NCBI RefSeq assembly: GCF_017352375.1
Contig: NZ_JAFEVR010000004.1
Location: 1,054,001-1,118,000, forward strand
Source: Mycolicibacterium sp. S2-37
Lineage (GTDB): Bacteria; Actinomycetota; Actinomycetes; Mycobacteriales; Mycobacteriaceae
Length of the DNA: 64,000 nucleotides
Direction of reading: 5' to 3'
In this document: in pieces, positions 1 to 8,609 of the stretch
Position numbering within the stretch: the first letter of the stretch is position 1
Layout of the letters: each line of letters starts with the position of its first letter
Notes under the pieces: generated by a model
Told to the model about the DNA's origin: nothing
Seen by the model: the letters and a program-made list of their open reading frames with translations, nothing else
The model's database searches: none
Position numbers and translations under genes: made by a program

Positions 1-685
1 GAACGTCCGCGGCATTCGCGACGACGACGGTGGACTCACCGGCCGGCAGTGCCGCTGCGAGGGTCACCCCATGCCGGGCGCCGAGTGCGTACGGGCCTTC
101 GGGAGCGTTGAGCACCGCACCGATGACGACGCCGTCCTCGAATACGAGACCCTGCAGGGTGGTGTCGGTACGGATGTCGATCCCACGCGCGTCCGCCTCG
201 TCGAAGAGCCATCCGACCAGGGAAGGGGCGTCGGCGTCGGGAGCGATAGACATCGTCCCCACGATCTTGACCTGCACCGGTTTGTCCTCGAGGGTGCGCA
301 TTCCCGTCGTCCCCCAGTCCGTGACCCGGGTGTGCAGCAACCCGTATGGCGACGCGAGACACTGCGCGGCCCACGCGTTGAGCCGTCCGCCGAAGAAGGT
401 CGCCACCTTGCGGCCCCGCCGCTCGTCGGCCGGTGCCTCCTGTACCACCCGCATCGGTACCGCGGTGTCCGACGGCGGATCCAGCGGACCCAGGTCCGCC
501 GTCAGCGCGGCGAAGTAGTCGAGCGTCTCCGCATCGGTGACGTCACTGCCGAGCCACCCACCGCCCGGAGTCGCCGACGTTGCGACGAAGACCTCCACGT
601 CGGCGTCGGCGGCGACGACGGCACTCGCCAGGGTTCCCACGACTCCTCCGAGGCAGATGACGTCCACTTCGTCATCCCACGTCAA
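1..685 (-). CDS. FAD-binding flavoprotein, 3' end cut by window edge
   Basis: The reverse strand encodes about 228 residues and is open to the window edge, so the C-terminus is missing. The chosen start is the TTG at 685 (peptide begins LTWDDEVDVICLGG), with AAGG 8-11 nt upstream; there is no ATG at the expected place. The first 45 residues form a beta-alpha-beta dinucleotide fold typical of FAD-dependent dehydrogenases/oxidases, but the glycine signature reads GGVVGT rather than a clean GxGxxG. The middle part (LEDKPVQVKIVG, then LFDEADARGIDIRTDTTLQGLVFEDG) resembles flavoprotein families in which a residue at the end of a domain gates substrate, for example ketosteroid-dehydrogenase-like or fumarate-reductase-like proteins. 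Substrate is unknown. Confidence 0.7.
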   Translation of the reverse strand, partial: MTWDDEVDVICLGGVVGTLASAVVAADADVEVFVATSATPGGGWLGSDVTDAETLDYFAALTADLGPLDPPSDTAVPMRVVQEAPADERRGRKVATFFGGRLNAWAAQCLASPYGLLHTRVTDWGTTGMRTLEDKPVQVKIVGTMSIAPDADAPSLVGWLFDEADARGIDIRTDTTLQGLVFEDGVVIGAVLNAPEGPYALGARHGVTLAAALPAGESTVVVANAADV

Positions 686-696
686 CGGCAGGCACC

Positions 697-1182
697 TTGC
701 GAGAGACCGGGGGTCATCATCGATCGGACTTTACATACTCACGCACCTTCGACACCATCAGCGCAGCCAGCCCACCCGCGCTCGAAGGAATCATCCACGG
801 GACGTTCCTGGTGGTCGACCAGGTGCGTACCGACGACCTGGCGCGGGTGGGGGCCGCTCTACTACGGATGTTCGCGGGCCACAGCGAACCGGCGGCCGCG
901 ATCTCCACCGCGTGGCTGGACTCGATGACCACCGACGTGGCCCGTGCCCGCGCCGAGGGCGATCTCCGTCCCGATGTTGATGTCCAAGCCGTCGCTCACA
1001 TGTTGGTGAGCGCCATCGTGGGAAGTGCGGTCCGGTCTGATGCCACCTCCGACGGGGAGGATTTGCACGACCGCATCACCGCAATGTTCACACTGGTCCT
1101 GCCGGGAATCGTCGCCGAGGAATCACAGCGGTACTTCGCCGAATTCCTCGCCAGGCAAGCACATCGCCCACCCCGGCACTGA
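697..1182 (+). pseudogene. TetR-family regulator lacking its DNA-binding domain (C-terminal remnant)
   Basis: An open frame of 161 codons begins only with a TTG. From about codon 25 it reads like the ligand-binding C-terminal domain of a TetR repressor: ALEGIIHGTFLVVDQVRTDD, then LDSMTTDVARARAEGDLRPD, then VDVQAVAHMLVSAIVGSAVR and a final ITAMFTLVLPGI helix. The 50-60 residue N-terminal helix-turn-helix that every TetR carries is absent; the sequence preceding codon 25 has no such pattern and abuts the start of the divergent flavoprotein gene. The likeliest explanation is a deletion that removed the 5' end of the gene. An alternative is a free-standing sensor domain; a decayed gene is preferred because no good start or ribosome site is visible. 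Confidence 0.6.
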
Positions 1183-1291
1183 CGTCTGACCTTCCGGGCT
1201 AAGTTAATAGTCATTTCATGGACTCATGGCATCGACCTGACTAACTAGGTTTACCCTGTGGGGACCACAACGACGACCGGGGATGAACGCT

Positions 1292-2524
1292 ATGGAACTG
1301 GGCTGGTCCGATCGTGACGCGGCGTTCCGCGATGAGGTGCGGGAGTTCCTCGCCGAGAAACTGACGCCCGAACTGCAGCGGGCAGGCCGCTTGATGACAA
1401 GCGTCTACGCCGATCACGAGGCCAGCATGCAATGGCAGCGGATTCTGCACGAGCGCGGTTGGGCGGCCCCTGCCTGGCCCGTCGAACACGGCGGATGCGA
1501 CTGGAGCCTGACTCAGCACTACATCTTCGGCCGCGAGTCGACGCTGGCGGGCGCTCCGTCCCTGTCACCCATGGGGATTCGCATGGTTGCGCACGCGATC
1601 ATCAAGTTCGGCACGGCCGCGCAGAAGGACTACTTCCTGCCCCGAATTCTGACCGGCGAGGTCTTCTTCTGCCAGGGCTACTCCGAACCCGAGGCCGGAT
1701 CGGATCTGGCGGCACTGTCGATGGCCGCCGTCGACGACGGCGAGCACCTGGTGTGCACCGGGAGCAAGATCTGGACCACCCATGCGGCCGAGGCGAATTG
1801 GATGTTCGCTCTGGTGCGGACATCACGTCTGCAGAAGAAACAGCAGGGCATCACGTTCGTTCTGATCGACATGACCAGCCCCGGCATCGAGATCCGGCCG
1901 CTGGTGATGACCTCGGGCGAGGAGGTGCAGAACCAGGTCTTCTTCGACGAGGTCCGGGTGCCCAAGGGCAATGTCATCGGAGAGATCGACGACGGCTGGA
2001 CGGTGGCCAAGTATCTGCTCGAATTCGAGCGCGGTGGCGGTGCGTCCGCGCCGGCGCTGCAGGTGCTGGCCGAGGAGATCGCGTCGGTGGCCGCGACCCA
2101 ACCCGGGCCCACCGGTGGCCGACTCATCGACGACGCGGCTTTCGCTCACCGGCTCGCGGACGCGCGGATCCGTACCGACGTACTGGAGATCCTGGAATAC
2201 CGCGTACTGGCCGCGGTCGCGGCGGGCAAGAATCCCGGGTCGGCGTCCTCGATGCTCAAGGTGGTCGGGACCGAGTTGAGCCAGCAATTGACCGAGTTGG
2301 CGATGGCCGCGGCGGGTCCGCGCGGGCGGGTCTATCAACCGCACGCCACCTGCCCGGGCGGTCCGATCGCCGAATACGAGCCGCCGGCCGACGGCTACGT
2401 CAGCGGTGAACCGTGGCAGGCCGTGGCTCCGCTGCGCTACTTCAACGATCGCGCCGGTTCGATCTACGCCGGCAGCAACGAGATTCAACGCAACATTCTG
2501 GCCAAAGCGGCATTGGGGCTGTAA
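1292..2524 (+). CDS. acyl-CoA dehydrogenase (FadE family), first of a pair
   Basis: A 410-residue acyl-CoA dehydrogenase: alpha,beta-desaturation of an acyl-CoA with FAD, cytoplasmic. Visible family features are the N-terminal helical domain, the middle beta domain with QGYSEPEAGSDLAAL and the SKIWTTHA strand, and a C-terminal helical domain ending NDRAGSIYAGSNEIQRNILA, which carries the usual FAD/dimer signature. An in-frame ATG also occurs at 1283, but the CGGGGA at 1278-1283 is correctly spaced only for the ATG at 1292. The stop codon is immediately followed by the ATG of the next acyl-CoA dehydrogenase, so the two are co-transcribed and may form a heteromeric (alpha2beta2) enzyme as known for paired mycobacterial FadE proteins acting on sterol-like CoA esters. 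Substrate unknown. Confidence 0.9.
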   Translation: MELGWSDRDAAFRDEVREFLAEKLTPELQRAGRLMTSVYADHEASMQWQRILHERGWAAPAWPVEHGGCDWSLTQHYIFGRESTLAGAPSLSPMGIRMVAHAIIKFGTAAQKDYFLPRILTGEVFFCQGYSEPEAGSDLAALSMAAVDDGEHLVCTGSKIWTTHAAEANWMFALVRTSRLQKKQQGITFVLIDMTSPGIEIRPLVMTSGEEVQNQVFFDEVRVPKGNVIGEIDDGWTVAKYLLEFERGGGASAPALQVLAEEIASVAATQPGPTGGRLIDDAAFAHRLADARIRTDVLEILEYRVLAAVAAGKNPGSASSMLKVVGTELSQQLTELAMAAAGPRGRVYQPHATCPGGPIAEYEPPADGYVSGEPWQAVAPLRYFNDRAGSIYAGSNEIQRNILAKAALGL

Positions 2525-3667
2525 ATGGACTTCTCACTCACCGAGGAACAGGACCTGCTGCGGGGCGGTCTGACGAAATTCCTCTCGACGCGCTACGACC
2601 TCGAAAAGAGTCGTGCCGCAGCGAAATCCGGTGCCGGCTGGCAACCCGACATCTGGCGCGGCTTCGCCGAGGAACTCGGCATCCTCGGTGCGTCGCTGCC
2701 CGAAGACGCCGGCGGCATCGGCGGCGGACCGGTGGAGACGATGGTCATCGCCGAAGCGCTGGGGCATGCGCTGGCCATCGAGCCCTTCATCGACACGGTG
2801 GTGGTGGCCGGGGGGCTCTTGCACCGCGCCGGGGGCGCACGGGCCAAGGCGGTCCTCGACGCCATCATCGACGGTTCGGCGATCGTGGCACTGGCGGCCG
2901 CTGAAGCGAGTTCCGGCGACCACTGGCGCGACGTGTCCACCACCGCTGAGCAGGATGGCCACGAGTGGGTGCTGCGCGGCGAGAAGGTCGTCGTCGCCGC
3001 CGCACCGCTGGCCACACACCTGCTGGTGACCGCACGCACCTCCGGCGATCGGGATGTCTCCGAGGGGATCTCGCTGTTCCTCCTCGACGTGTCGACGACT
3101 CCCGAGGGCATGCACAGCCACGCTTATCGCACGATCGACGACCGCCGCGCCGCTGACATCACCTTCGACGGGTTACGGCTGGCCGGCGACGCCTTGCTCG
3201 GCGAGCCGGGTCAGGCCTGGACGTCGATCCAGCAGGCCCGCGACGAGGGTGCCACCGCGGTGTGCGCGGAGGCGGTCGGTGCGATGCGGAAAGTCCTCGC
3301 CGACACCGTCGAGTACTGCAAACAGCGCCACCAGTTCGGCGTCCCGATCGGGAGCTTTCAGGCACTGCAGCACCGCCTCGTGGACATGCACATGGAGCTG
3401 GAACAAGCTGTCGCCGCCACCTATCTCGCGGTACTGCACGCCCACGCAGACCCCGCCACCCGCAGCCGTGCGGTGTCGGCGGCGAAGGCGACGATCGGCC
3501 GGGCGGCACGCTTCATCGGGCAGAACGCGGTGCAGCTGCACGGCGGGATGGGAATGACCGAGGAGCTGGCGATCGGCCACTACTTCAAACGCCTCACCGC
3601 CCTGCAGTACGAGTTCGGCTCCACCGATCACCACGTCAGCAGGTACGCAGAGCTCACCAAACCCTGA
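2525..3667 (+). CDS. acyl-CoA dehydrogenase (FadE family), second of a pair
   Basis: A 380-residue acyl-CoA dehydrogenase starting directly after the stop of the preceding fadE with no spacer. It opens with the usual MDFSLTEEQDLLRGGL and contains the C-terminal motifs YCKQRHQFGVPIGSFQALQH and AVQLHGGMGMTEELAIGHYF. The active-site neighbourhood of the middle domain (AAAEASSGDHW) is less canonical than in its partner, as often seen in the second subunit of heteromeric FadE pairs. Function: FAD-dependent desaturation of an unidentified acyl-CoA, probably together with the upstream subunit. A TetR gene and two operator copies follow just downstream; whether they control the pair is not shown by the sequence. 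Confidence 0.9.
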   Translation: MDFSLTEEQDLLRGGLTKFLSTRYDLEKSRAAAKSGAGWQPDIWRGFAEELGILGASLPEDAGGIGGGPVETMVIAEALGHALAIEPFIDTVVVAGGLLHRAGGARAKAVLDAIIDGSAIVALAAAEASSGDHWRDVSTTAEQDGHEWVLRGEKVVVAAAPLATHLLVTARTSGDRDVSEGISLFLLDVSTTPEGMHSHAYRTIDDRRAADITFDGLRLAGDALLGEPGQAWTSIQQARDEGATAVCAEAVGAMRKVLADTVEYCKQRHQFGVPIGSFQALQHRLVDMHMELEQAVAATYLAVLHAHADPATRSRAVSAAKATIGRAARFIGQNAVQLHGGMGMTEELAIGHYFKRLTALQYEFGSTDHHVSRYAELTKP

Positions 3668-3678
3668 CGTCACGCCTA

Positions 3679-3694
3679 CTGGACACATGTCCAA
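3679..3694. promoter_or_regulatory. candidate TetR operator, copy 1
   Basis: CTGGACACATGTCCAA. It is the same 16-mer as copy 2 (15 of 16 positions) and has TGGACA/TGTCCA inverted arms around a CA centre. It lies between the acyl-CoA dehydrogenase pair and the TetR gene, 64 bp (about six helical turns) upstream of copy 2, a spacing that would put two repressor dimers on the same DNA face. Confidence 0.65.
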
Positions 3695-3738
3695 GCTAGG
3701 GCGGATCACTGACCATTGCCCCATTCGAGCTGCGCCGA

Positions 3739-3744
3739 TAGCCT
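3739..3744 (+). promoter_or_regulatory. -10 element of leaderless tetR promoter
   Basis: TAGCCT fits the mycobacterial TANNNT -10 consensus and ends 6 nt before the ATG at 3751, placing the expected transcription start on the A of the start codon. No ribosome-binding site precedes the gene, in agreement with leaderless translation. Confidence 0.6.
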
Positions 3745-3758
3745 GGACACATGTCCAG
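3743..3758. promoter_or_regulatory. candidate TetR operator, copy 2, containing the start codon
   Basis: CTGGACACATGTCCAG: perfect 7-bp arms around a CA centre. It begins at the last base but one of the -10 element and includes the tetR start codon ATG (3751-3753), so a repressor bound here would cover the transcription start. Its twin lies at 3679-3694. Confidence 0.7.
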
Positions 3759-4341
3759 TTCAGACGTGGCTCACGTCACTTTGCTGCGTGACTCGCGTAG
3801 TCGGCGCACCCGTACCTGCAGGCGGGTGTTCAGCGCGGCGGTGGAGATGCTCGACGAACCGGCAGGCAGCGACGTGTCGATGCCGACACTGGCCGCCCGG
3901 GCCAGACTCGCACCCTCGGCGGTCACGGCAGAGTTCTCCTCCGTCGACGCGATGTTCGCCGAGTTGTACCTGCATCGCGTCTCGGCTCTGCCCCTCGACG
4001 TGGATCCCGCCGCGGGTCTCGCCGCACGGGTGAGCGCCCAGCTACGGGCCGTCACGCTGGTGATGGCCGACGAACCCCGGCTGGCCGCAGCGTGCAGTAA
4101 GGCACTGTTGCGCACCGACGATGACGCCGTCGCCGCCGTGCGGGAGCGCATCGGCGCCGAAGTGCACCGCCGGGTGGCCGCCGCGCTCGGCCCCGGAGCG
4201 TGGCCCGAGGTGCTGGCGACGCTGGAAACCGTGTTCTGGGGCGCACTACTGCAGGTGCAGTCCCGGTCGGTCGGCTACCACGAGGTCGCGAACCGGCTCG
4301 ACACCATGCTCGCGCTGATCCTGCCCGGCACCGAGTGCTGA
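3751..4341 (+). CDS. TetR/AcrR family transcriptional regulator
   Basis: A 196-residue one-component repressor. Residues about 15-60 form the helix-turn-helix (SMPTLAARARLAPSAVTAEF), with the final recognition-helix F and a following 'MFAELYLHRV' helix typical of the family; the rest is an all-helical ligand domain. The start at 3751 is supported by the -10 TAGCCT exactly 6 nt upstream and by the absence of a Shine-Dalgarno site. The start codon sits inside a palindrome that is repeated upstream, implying autorepression. The downstream molybdopterin oxidoreductase begins 4 nt after the stop and is probably in the same transcript, so it is the most likely regulated target; the upstream fadE pair is another possibility. 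Confidence 0.85.
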   Translation: MSSSDVAHVTLLRDSRSRRTRTCRRVFSAAVEMLDEPAGSDVSMPTLAARARLAPSAVTAEFSSVDAMFAELYLHRVSALPLDVDPAAGLAARVSAQLRAVTLVMADEPRLAAACSKALLRTDDDAVAAVRERIGAEVHRRVAAALGPGAWPEVLATLETVFWGALLQVQSRSVGYHEVANRLDTMLALILPGTEC

Positions 4342-4345
4342 CGCG

Positions 4346-6593
4346 GTGACCGAACACAAGATCACCTGCCCGCTGTGCGAGGCGATGTGCGGGCTGACTG
4401 TGCAGGTCGAGCATGATCGGGTCGGATCGGTCCGCGGCAACCGTGACGACGTCTGGTCCAAGGGGCACATCTGCCCGAAGGGCGCCGTACTGGCCGCGCT
4501 GCACGACGACCCGGATCGCCTGCGCGCACCGATGATCAAGACGCGATCCGGCCGGCACGTCACCGTGTCGTGGGATGACGCGCTGGCCGAGGCCGAGCGA
4601 GTGCTGCGACCCGTTCTGGACGTCGACGGCGCCCGGGCACTGACGGTCTACGTCGGCAATCCGGTCGCTCACAACCTCGGTCTCAGCTCCCACATCGGCG
4701 CGCTCATCGGCTTCGCACAGGCGGCCGGCATGGGCGCCTACTACTCACCGGGCACCGTCGACCAGTGGCCGCTCAACGTGGTGGGGACCTTGCTGTTCGG
4801 CGGGATGTGGAATGCACCGATTCCCGACCTGGACCGGACCGATCACCTGGTGATCCTCGGCGCGAACCCCGCTGCGTCACAAGGGTCCATGCTTTCGGCA
4901 CCCGACATCATGGGCCGGCTGTCCGATATCCGGGCGGCGTGGCCGGCTGGTCGTGGTGGACCCGCGCAGGACGGGCACCGCCGATGCGGCGAGCGAGTGG
5001 GTTCCGATCAACCCCGGCACCGATGCGCTGCTGCTGTTCGCGATACTGCACACGCTCGCCGAGCAGAACGCGATTCGACGACCCGCCCACCTGGAGAACC
5101 GTGTGCTGGGTCTCGACGAGGTGATCGCACTGGCCGAGCCGTTCTCGCCCGAGCGTGTCGCGGGCGCGACCGGCATATCCGCGCAAACCATCCGGCGGCT
5201 CACCGAAGAACTGATGCAGGCACGCAATCCTGTGCTGTACAGCCGGATCGGGGCGTGCACGCAGGAGTTCGGCACGTTGGCCACGTGGCTGGTGTTCGTC
5301 GTCAACACCGCGCTCGGATCGCTCGATCGGCCCGGTGGCGCCGTGTTCCCGGTGCCGGCGGTGTGGTCGCCGATGTTCGGCAAACCACCCGACCAGCAGG
5401 GCCCGGGCTGGCAGTACGGCCGGTTCCGCAGCCGGGTGCGCGGCGCACCGGAAGTGCTGGGCCAGTTCCCCGTCAGCTGCCTGGCCGAGGAGATCGACAC
5501 ACCGGGTGACGGCCGCATCCGAGCTTTGATCACCGTCGCGGGAAACCCGGTCATCTCTGCGCCTGCCGCGGGCCGCCTCGACTCCGCACTGGCCGGACTC
5601 GACGCGATGATCGCCGTCGACAACTGGTTGAACGAGACGACGCGCCACGCCGACGTGATCCTGCCCGGCCTCTCGCCGCTGGAACGGCCGCACGCCGACG
5701 ATCTCTACTGGATGTACGCGGTGTCCTCCTGCGTCAAGTGGTCGGATGCGGTGTTCGACCGCGGTGACCGCCCGGCCGAATGGGAACTGCTGCTGCGTCT
5801 GGGCGGCGCGATGTTCGGCACCCCGGTACCCGACGTCGATGTGCCCGCGCTCGACGACCTCTACGTCGCCGGCCTCATCGCCACCATGAGCGCAGCCGGC
5901 GACAACCCGCTTGCCGGACACGATGCCACGCAGGCGATGTCGGCGTTGACGGGGCGGGGCCCGGAGCGGCTGATCGATCTCGGGATCAGAGTGGGGCCCT
6001 GGGGTGACGATCTGGGGCGCCGCCCGGGCGGGCTCACCCTGGCCGAGGTGCGCCGCCATCCCGACGGTCTCCGCCTGGGTGAACTCGCCGGGGGCCGCAT
6101 CGACACGGTGGTCTGCACACCATCGGGCAGGGTGGAGCTGCTTCACGACCACCTGACCGCCGACATTCCGCGGCTGCTGGCCAGGATCGACCGGCCCGCA
6201 ACCGATCTCGTGCTGACCAGCCGACGTCATCTGCGGTCGAACAATTCCTGGCTGCACAACGTGCCCGCGCTCATGCGGGGCCGCGACCGCTGCACGGTGC
6301 TGATCCACCCCGATGACGCCGCCCGCCTCGGGGTGTCTGACGGCGAACCGGTCGAGGTCTCGACCACCGAGGGGACGGTCACGGTGACGGCCGAGGTCAG
6401 CGACGAGGTCATGCCCGGCGTGGTGTCACTCCCCCACGGCTGGGGCCATGGCCGAGACGGCACGCGGCTCGATGTCGCCAACGGCCACCCCGGCGTCAAC
6501 GTCAACCTGCTCAATCCGCCCGACCTCGTCGACGTCCCGAGTAACACCCAGGTCGTCAACGGCGTCCCGTGCTCGGTGGCGCCGGCGTCGTAG
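4346..6593 (+). pseudogene. molybdopterin-dependent oxidoreductase, interrupted by a frameshift
   Basis: Two overlapping frames together encode one protein of about 748 residues. The N-terminal part (GTG start at 4346) has the 4Fe-4S motif CPLCEAMCGL...HICPKG of formate-dehydrogenase/DMSO-reductase-type enzymes and the GANPAASQGSML cofactor loop. At 4931-4940 the sequence needs a one-base shift: frame one reads DIRAAWPAG and then nonsense, whereas the frame one base later reads RRGRLVVVDPRRTGTADAAS, the expected continuation. The second part carries AGNPVISAPAAG, the MGD-binding SNNSWLHN region and the terminal HGWGHGRDG motif. A single extra G in CGGGCGG explains it. Either the gene is inactive or this is a sequencing error; the rest is otherwise intact and well conserved. 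Substrate is unknown. Confidence 0.8.
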
Positions 6594-7230
6594 CCGGATC
6601 GACGACGTCGAACACGCGGTCACAGCGGTCGCGGGTCGCGGCGATCCGTTCGGCGTTCGCGCCATCCACCTCGTCAGCCCAGCGTTGCGCGTCGACCTCG
6701 CTGCGCCCACCTTCGACGTGCCGCGCGATCAGCCTCGACCGACGAACCGCCCGATCACCGTCGAGATAGTAGATCCGGTCGAGTCGTTCCCGGGCCTCCT
6801 CCCACAGCGCGAGGTAGTTGCCCTCGGTGACCACCACCCGCGCCACCGCGGGCACCACGAGTGCGGCGGCGACCGGTTCGCCGAGCGCCCGCTCGAAGTC
6901 GGGCACGTAGACGTCGCGAGCCCCGTATCCCGCGGCGATGCGCGCCAACGTGGCGACATACCCGTCGACGTCGAAGGTGTCGGGTGCCCCACGGCGGTCG
7001 CGCCGGCCGAGGCGCTCCAACTGTGGTGTCGCCAAGTGGAATCCGTCCATCGGGAGGTAGCTCGCCACGGCGCCCAGCCGATCGACGAGACGGCGGGCGG
7101 CCGTGGACTTGCCGACCCCGGGCGGGCCGGTGATCCCCACGATCAGCCGTGCCGCATGCCGTAGGTGACCGTGGACGTCGTCAGCCATCGCGGCCAGGGC
7201 CACATCGGCCGTCACTGCGCCGGGGGTCAT
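6556..7230 (-). CDS. nucleoside/nucleotide kinase-family P-loop protein
   Basis: A 224-residue protein resembling uridine-kinase/phosphoribulokinase-like and fructose-transport kinase (FrcK) proteins. It has a Walker A motif GITGPPGVGKST near residue 32-43, a PMDGFHLA substrate loop, VTEGNYLAL (Walker-B-like strand) and a lid region with several arginines (AVRRSRLIARH). The likely reaction is ATP-dependent phosphorylation of a small metabolite; family relatives are annotated with various substrates, so none is assigned. The gene overlaps the 3' end of the convergent molybdopterin oxidoreductase by 38 bp. Its ATG follows a TAGGGT -10 by exactly 6 nt, indicating a leaderless mRNA. Confidence 0.8.
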   Translation of the reverse strand: MTPGAVTADVALAAMADDVHGHLRHAARLIVGITGPPGVGKSTAARRLVDRLGAVASYLPMDGFHLATPQLERLGRRDRRGAPDTFDVDGYVATLARIAAGYGARDVYVPDFERALGEPVAAALVVPAVARVVVTEGNYLALWEEARERLDRIYYLDGDRAVRRSRLIARHVEGGRSEVDAQRWADEVDGANAERIAATRDRCDRVFDVVDPATTPAPPSTGRR

Positions 7231-7236
7231 GTCCGC

Positions 7237-7242
7237 ACCCTA
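7237..7242 (-). promoter_or_regulatory. -10 element of a leaderless promoter (kinase gene)
   Basis: On the reverse strand TAGGGT ends 6 nt before the ATG at 7230, the TANNNT-N6-ATG arrangement of mycobacterial leaderless genes. Confidence 0.5.
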
Positions 7243-7387
7243 CCCACAGGTTCTCATTTCCGAACTGACAGTTTGCTCACAGACATTCAGAGAGGTGTGT
7301 AATGCATCGGTTGTCGAGTTGCTGAGCCCCTGTTAGGTTTCTCCCGTCAACGCTGCCGGTCAGCACTCCACCACCACTGGGGAAATC

Positions 7388-8044
7388 ATGAAGGTGTTCA
7401 GCAGGGCTCTCGCGTTCTCGATCCTGATGGCGGTCACGCTGCTGGCCCGGCCCGGCATCGCCCATGCGGGCCTCGACAACGAACTCAGCCTCGTCGACGG
7501 CCACGGCCGCACGTTGACCGTCCAGCAGTGGGACACCTTCCTCCAGGGTGTCTATCCGCTGGACCGCAACCGGTTGACCCGGGAGTGGTTCCACTCCGGC
7601 AAGGCGCGGTACACCGTGGGCGGCGACGGCTCCGACGAGTTCAAGGGCTCACTCGAGCTCGGGTATCAGATCGGTTTTCCCTGGTCACTCGGGGTGGGGA
7701 TCAACTTCAGCTACACCACCCCGAACATCGCGTTCGACGGCGCGGACGGTGTCGCCATCGGCGACGACGTCAATGACATCATCCCGTTCCAGGAGGGCAT
7801 CGTGACACCGCCGTTGCTGCCGGGTGTCTCGATCAGCTCCGACCTCGGCAACGGACCCGGCATCCAGGAGGTGGCCACGTTCTCGGTCGACGTCACCGGA
7901 TCGAAGGGTGAGGTCGCGGTCTCCAACGCCCACGGCACGGTCACCGGCGCCGCCGGCGGCGTGCTGCTGCGCCCGTACGCACGCCTCGTCGAGTCCACCG
8001 GTGACAGCGTCACGACCTACGGCGCGCCCTGGAATATGAACTGA
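7388..8044 (+). CDS. MspA-family octameric outer-membrane porin
   Basis: A 218-residue precursor with a 27-residue Sec signal (cleavage after GIAHA), then GLDNELSLVDGHGRTLTVQQ, nearly identical to the mature N-terminus of M. smegmatis MspA. LELGYQIGFPWSLGVGINFS, PGVSISSDLGNGPGIQEVAT and the ending TYGAPWNMN also match. MspA-type porins assemble as octameric goblets in the mycolate outer membrane and admit small hydrophilic solutes. The segment between SYTTPN and LLPGVSIS is 33 residues here against 26 in MspA as I recall it, so the loop that lines the constriction (MspA Asp90/Asp91) is about seven residues longer and rich in Asp/Gly. GGGGAAA precedes the ATG at good spacing. The gene stands alone with its own upstream region. 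Confidence 0.93.
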   Translation: MKVFSRALAFSILMAVTLLARPGIAHAGLDNELSLVDGHGRTLTVQQWDTFLQGVYPLDRNRLTREWFHSGKARYTVGGDGSDEFKGSLELGYQIGFPWSLGVGINFSYTTPNIAFDGADGVAIGDDVNDIIPFQEGIVTPPLLPGVSISSDLGNGPGIQEVATFSVDVTGSKGEVAVSNAHGTVTGAAGGVLLRPYARLVESTGDSVTTYGAPWNMN

Positions 8045-8099
8045 CCTTCATCGGTTTGCCTGATGTCCCTCTCACGCCGGAATTCGATCCGACTGTGAG

Positions 8100-8609
8100 T
8101 TAGCTGTCAGAACCCCGAGAAGTACCTGTCGGGCCCGCGGTCACCGAACGGTCCAGGGTTGCGAGGGATTCGGCGATGTACTCCTCACCGAACGGCGGAA
8201 GACCACCGATCTCGGCGCGGAGGGCCTCGGGAGTGGCGCTCCAGTCGTAGGTCAGCGTCACCTCGGTGCCGTCGGCTCCCGGGCTGAGGTCGTAACGCCA
8301 CCTCCACCCGGCGGCATCGTGGGTGCCGGAGTCGTCGAGTTGGCCCGGCATCCACTCGATGACGCGGTCGGATTCGAACGCCGTCACGAGGTTGTGCATC
8401 ACGTAGTGGCCGCCGACCTGCTCGAGATACATGTTCATTCCGAAGATCTGGCCTTCGCGCCAGAGCGGTTCGGCGTCGAGTGCGTCGCGCACCCAGTCGC
8501 CCGGCTCGGTGTCCTGGTGGCGGGCGGGGTCCGCGAGAATCGCGAAGATGTCGGTCGCGGGCGCGCTGATCCGTCGGGTTACGACGTAGCGCTGGGATGC
8601 GGCGTTCAC
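8100..8609 (-). CDS. SRPBCC (START/Bet v1-like) family protein
   Basis: A 169-residue protein of the polyketide-cyclase/AHSA1-like SRPBCC fold: it starts VNAASQRYVVTRRISAPATD, and contains WRWRYDLSPGADGTEVTLTY followed by a C-terminal helix (FGEEYIAESLATL). These proteins form a deep hydrophobic pocket and bind or act on lipids or aromatic compounds; the ligand is unknown. The GTG start at 8609 overlaps the TGA of the upstream DUF899 gene (GTGA), so the pair is translationally coupled. A truncated gene of the same family lies at about 51.5 kb. Confidence 0.82.
   Translation of the reverse strand: MNAASQRYVVTRRISAPATDIFAILADPARHQDTEPGDWVRDALDAEPLWREGQIFGMNMYLEQVGGHYVMHNLVTAFESDRVIEWMPGQLDDSGTHDAAGWRWRYDLSPGADGTEVTLTYDWSATPEALRAEIGGLPPFGEEYIAESLATLDRSVTAGPTGTSRGSDS

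Noticed and set aside
4908..6308. 466-codon reverse ORF
   Set aside because: Antisense shadow of the molybdopterin oxidoreductase; no recognisable motif.
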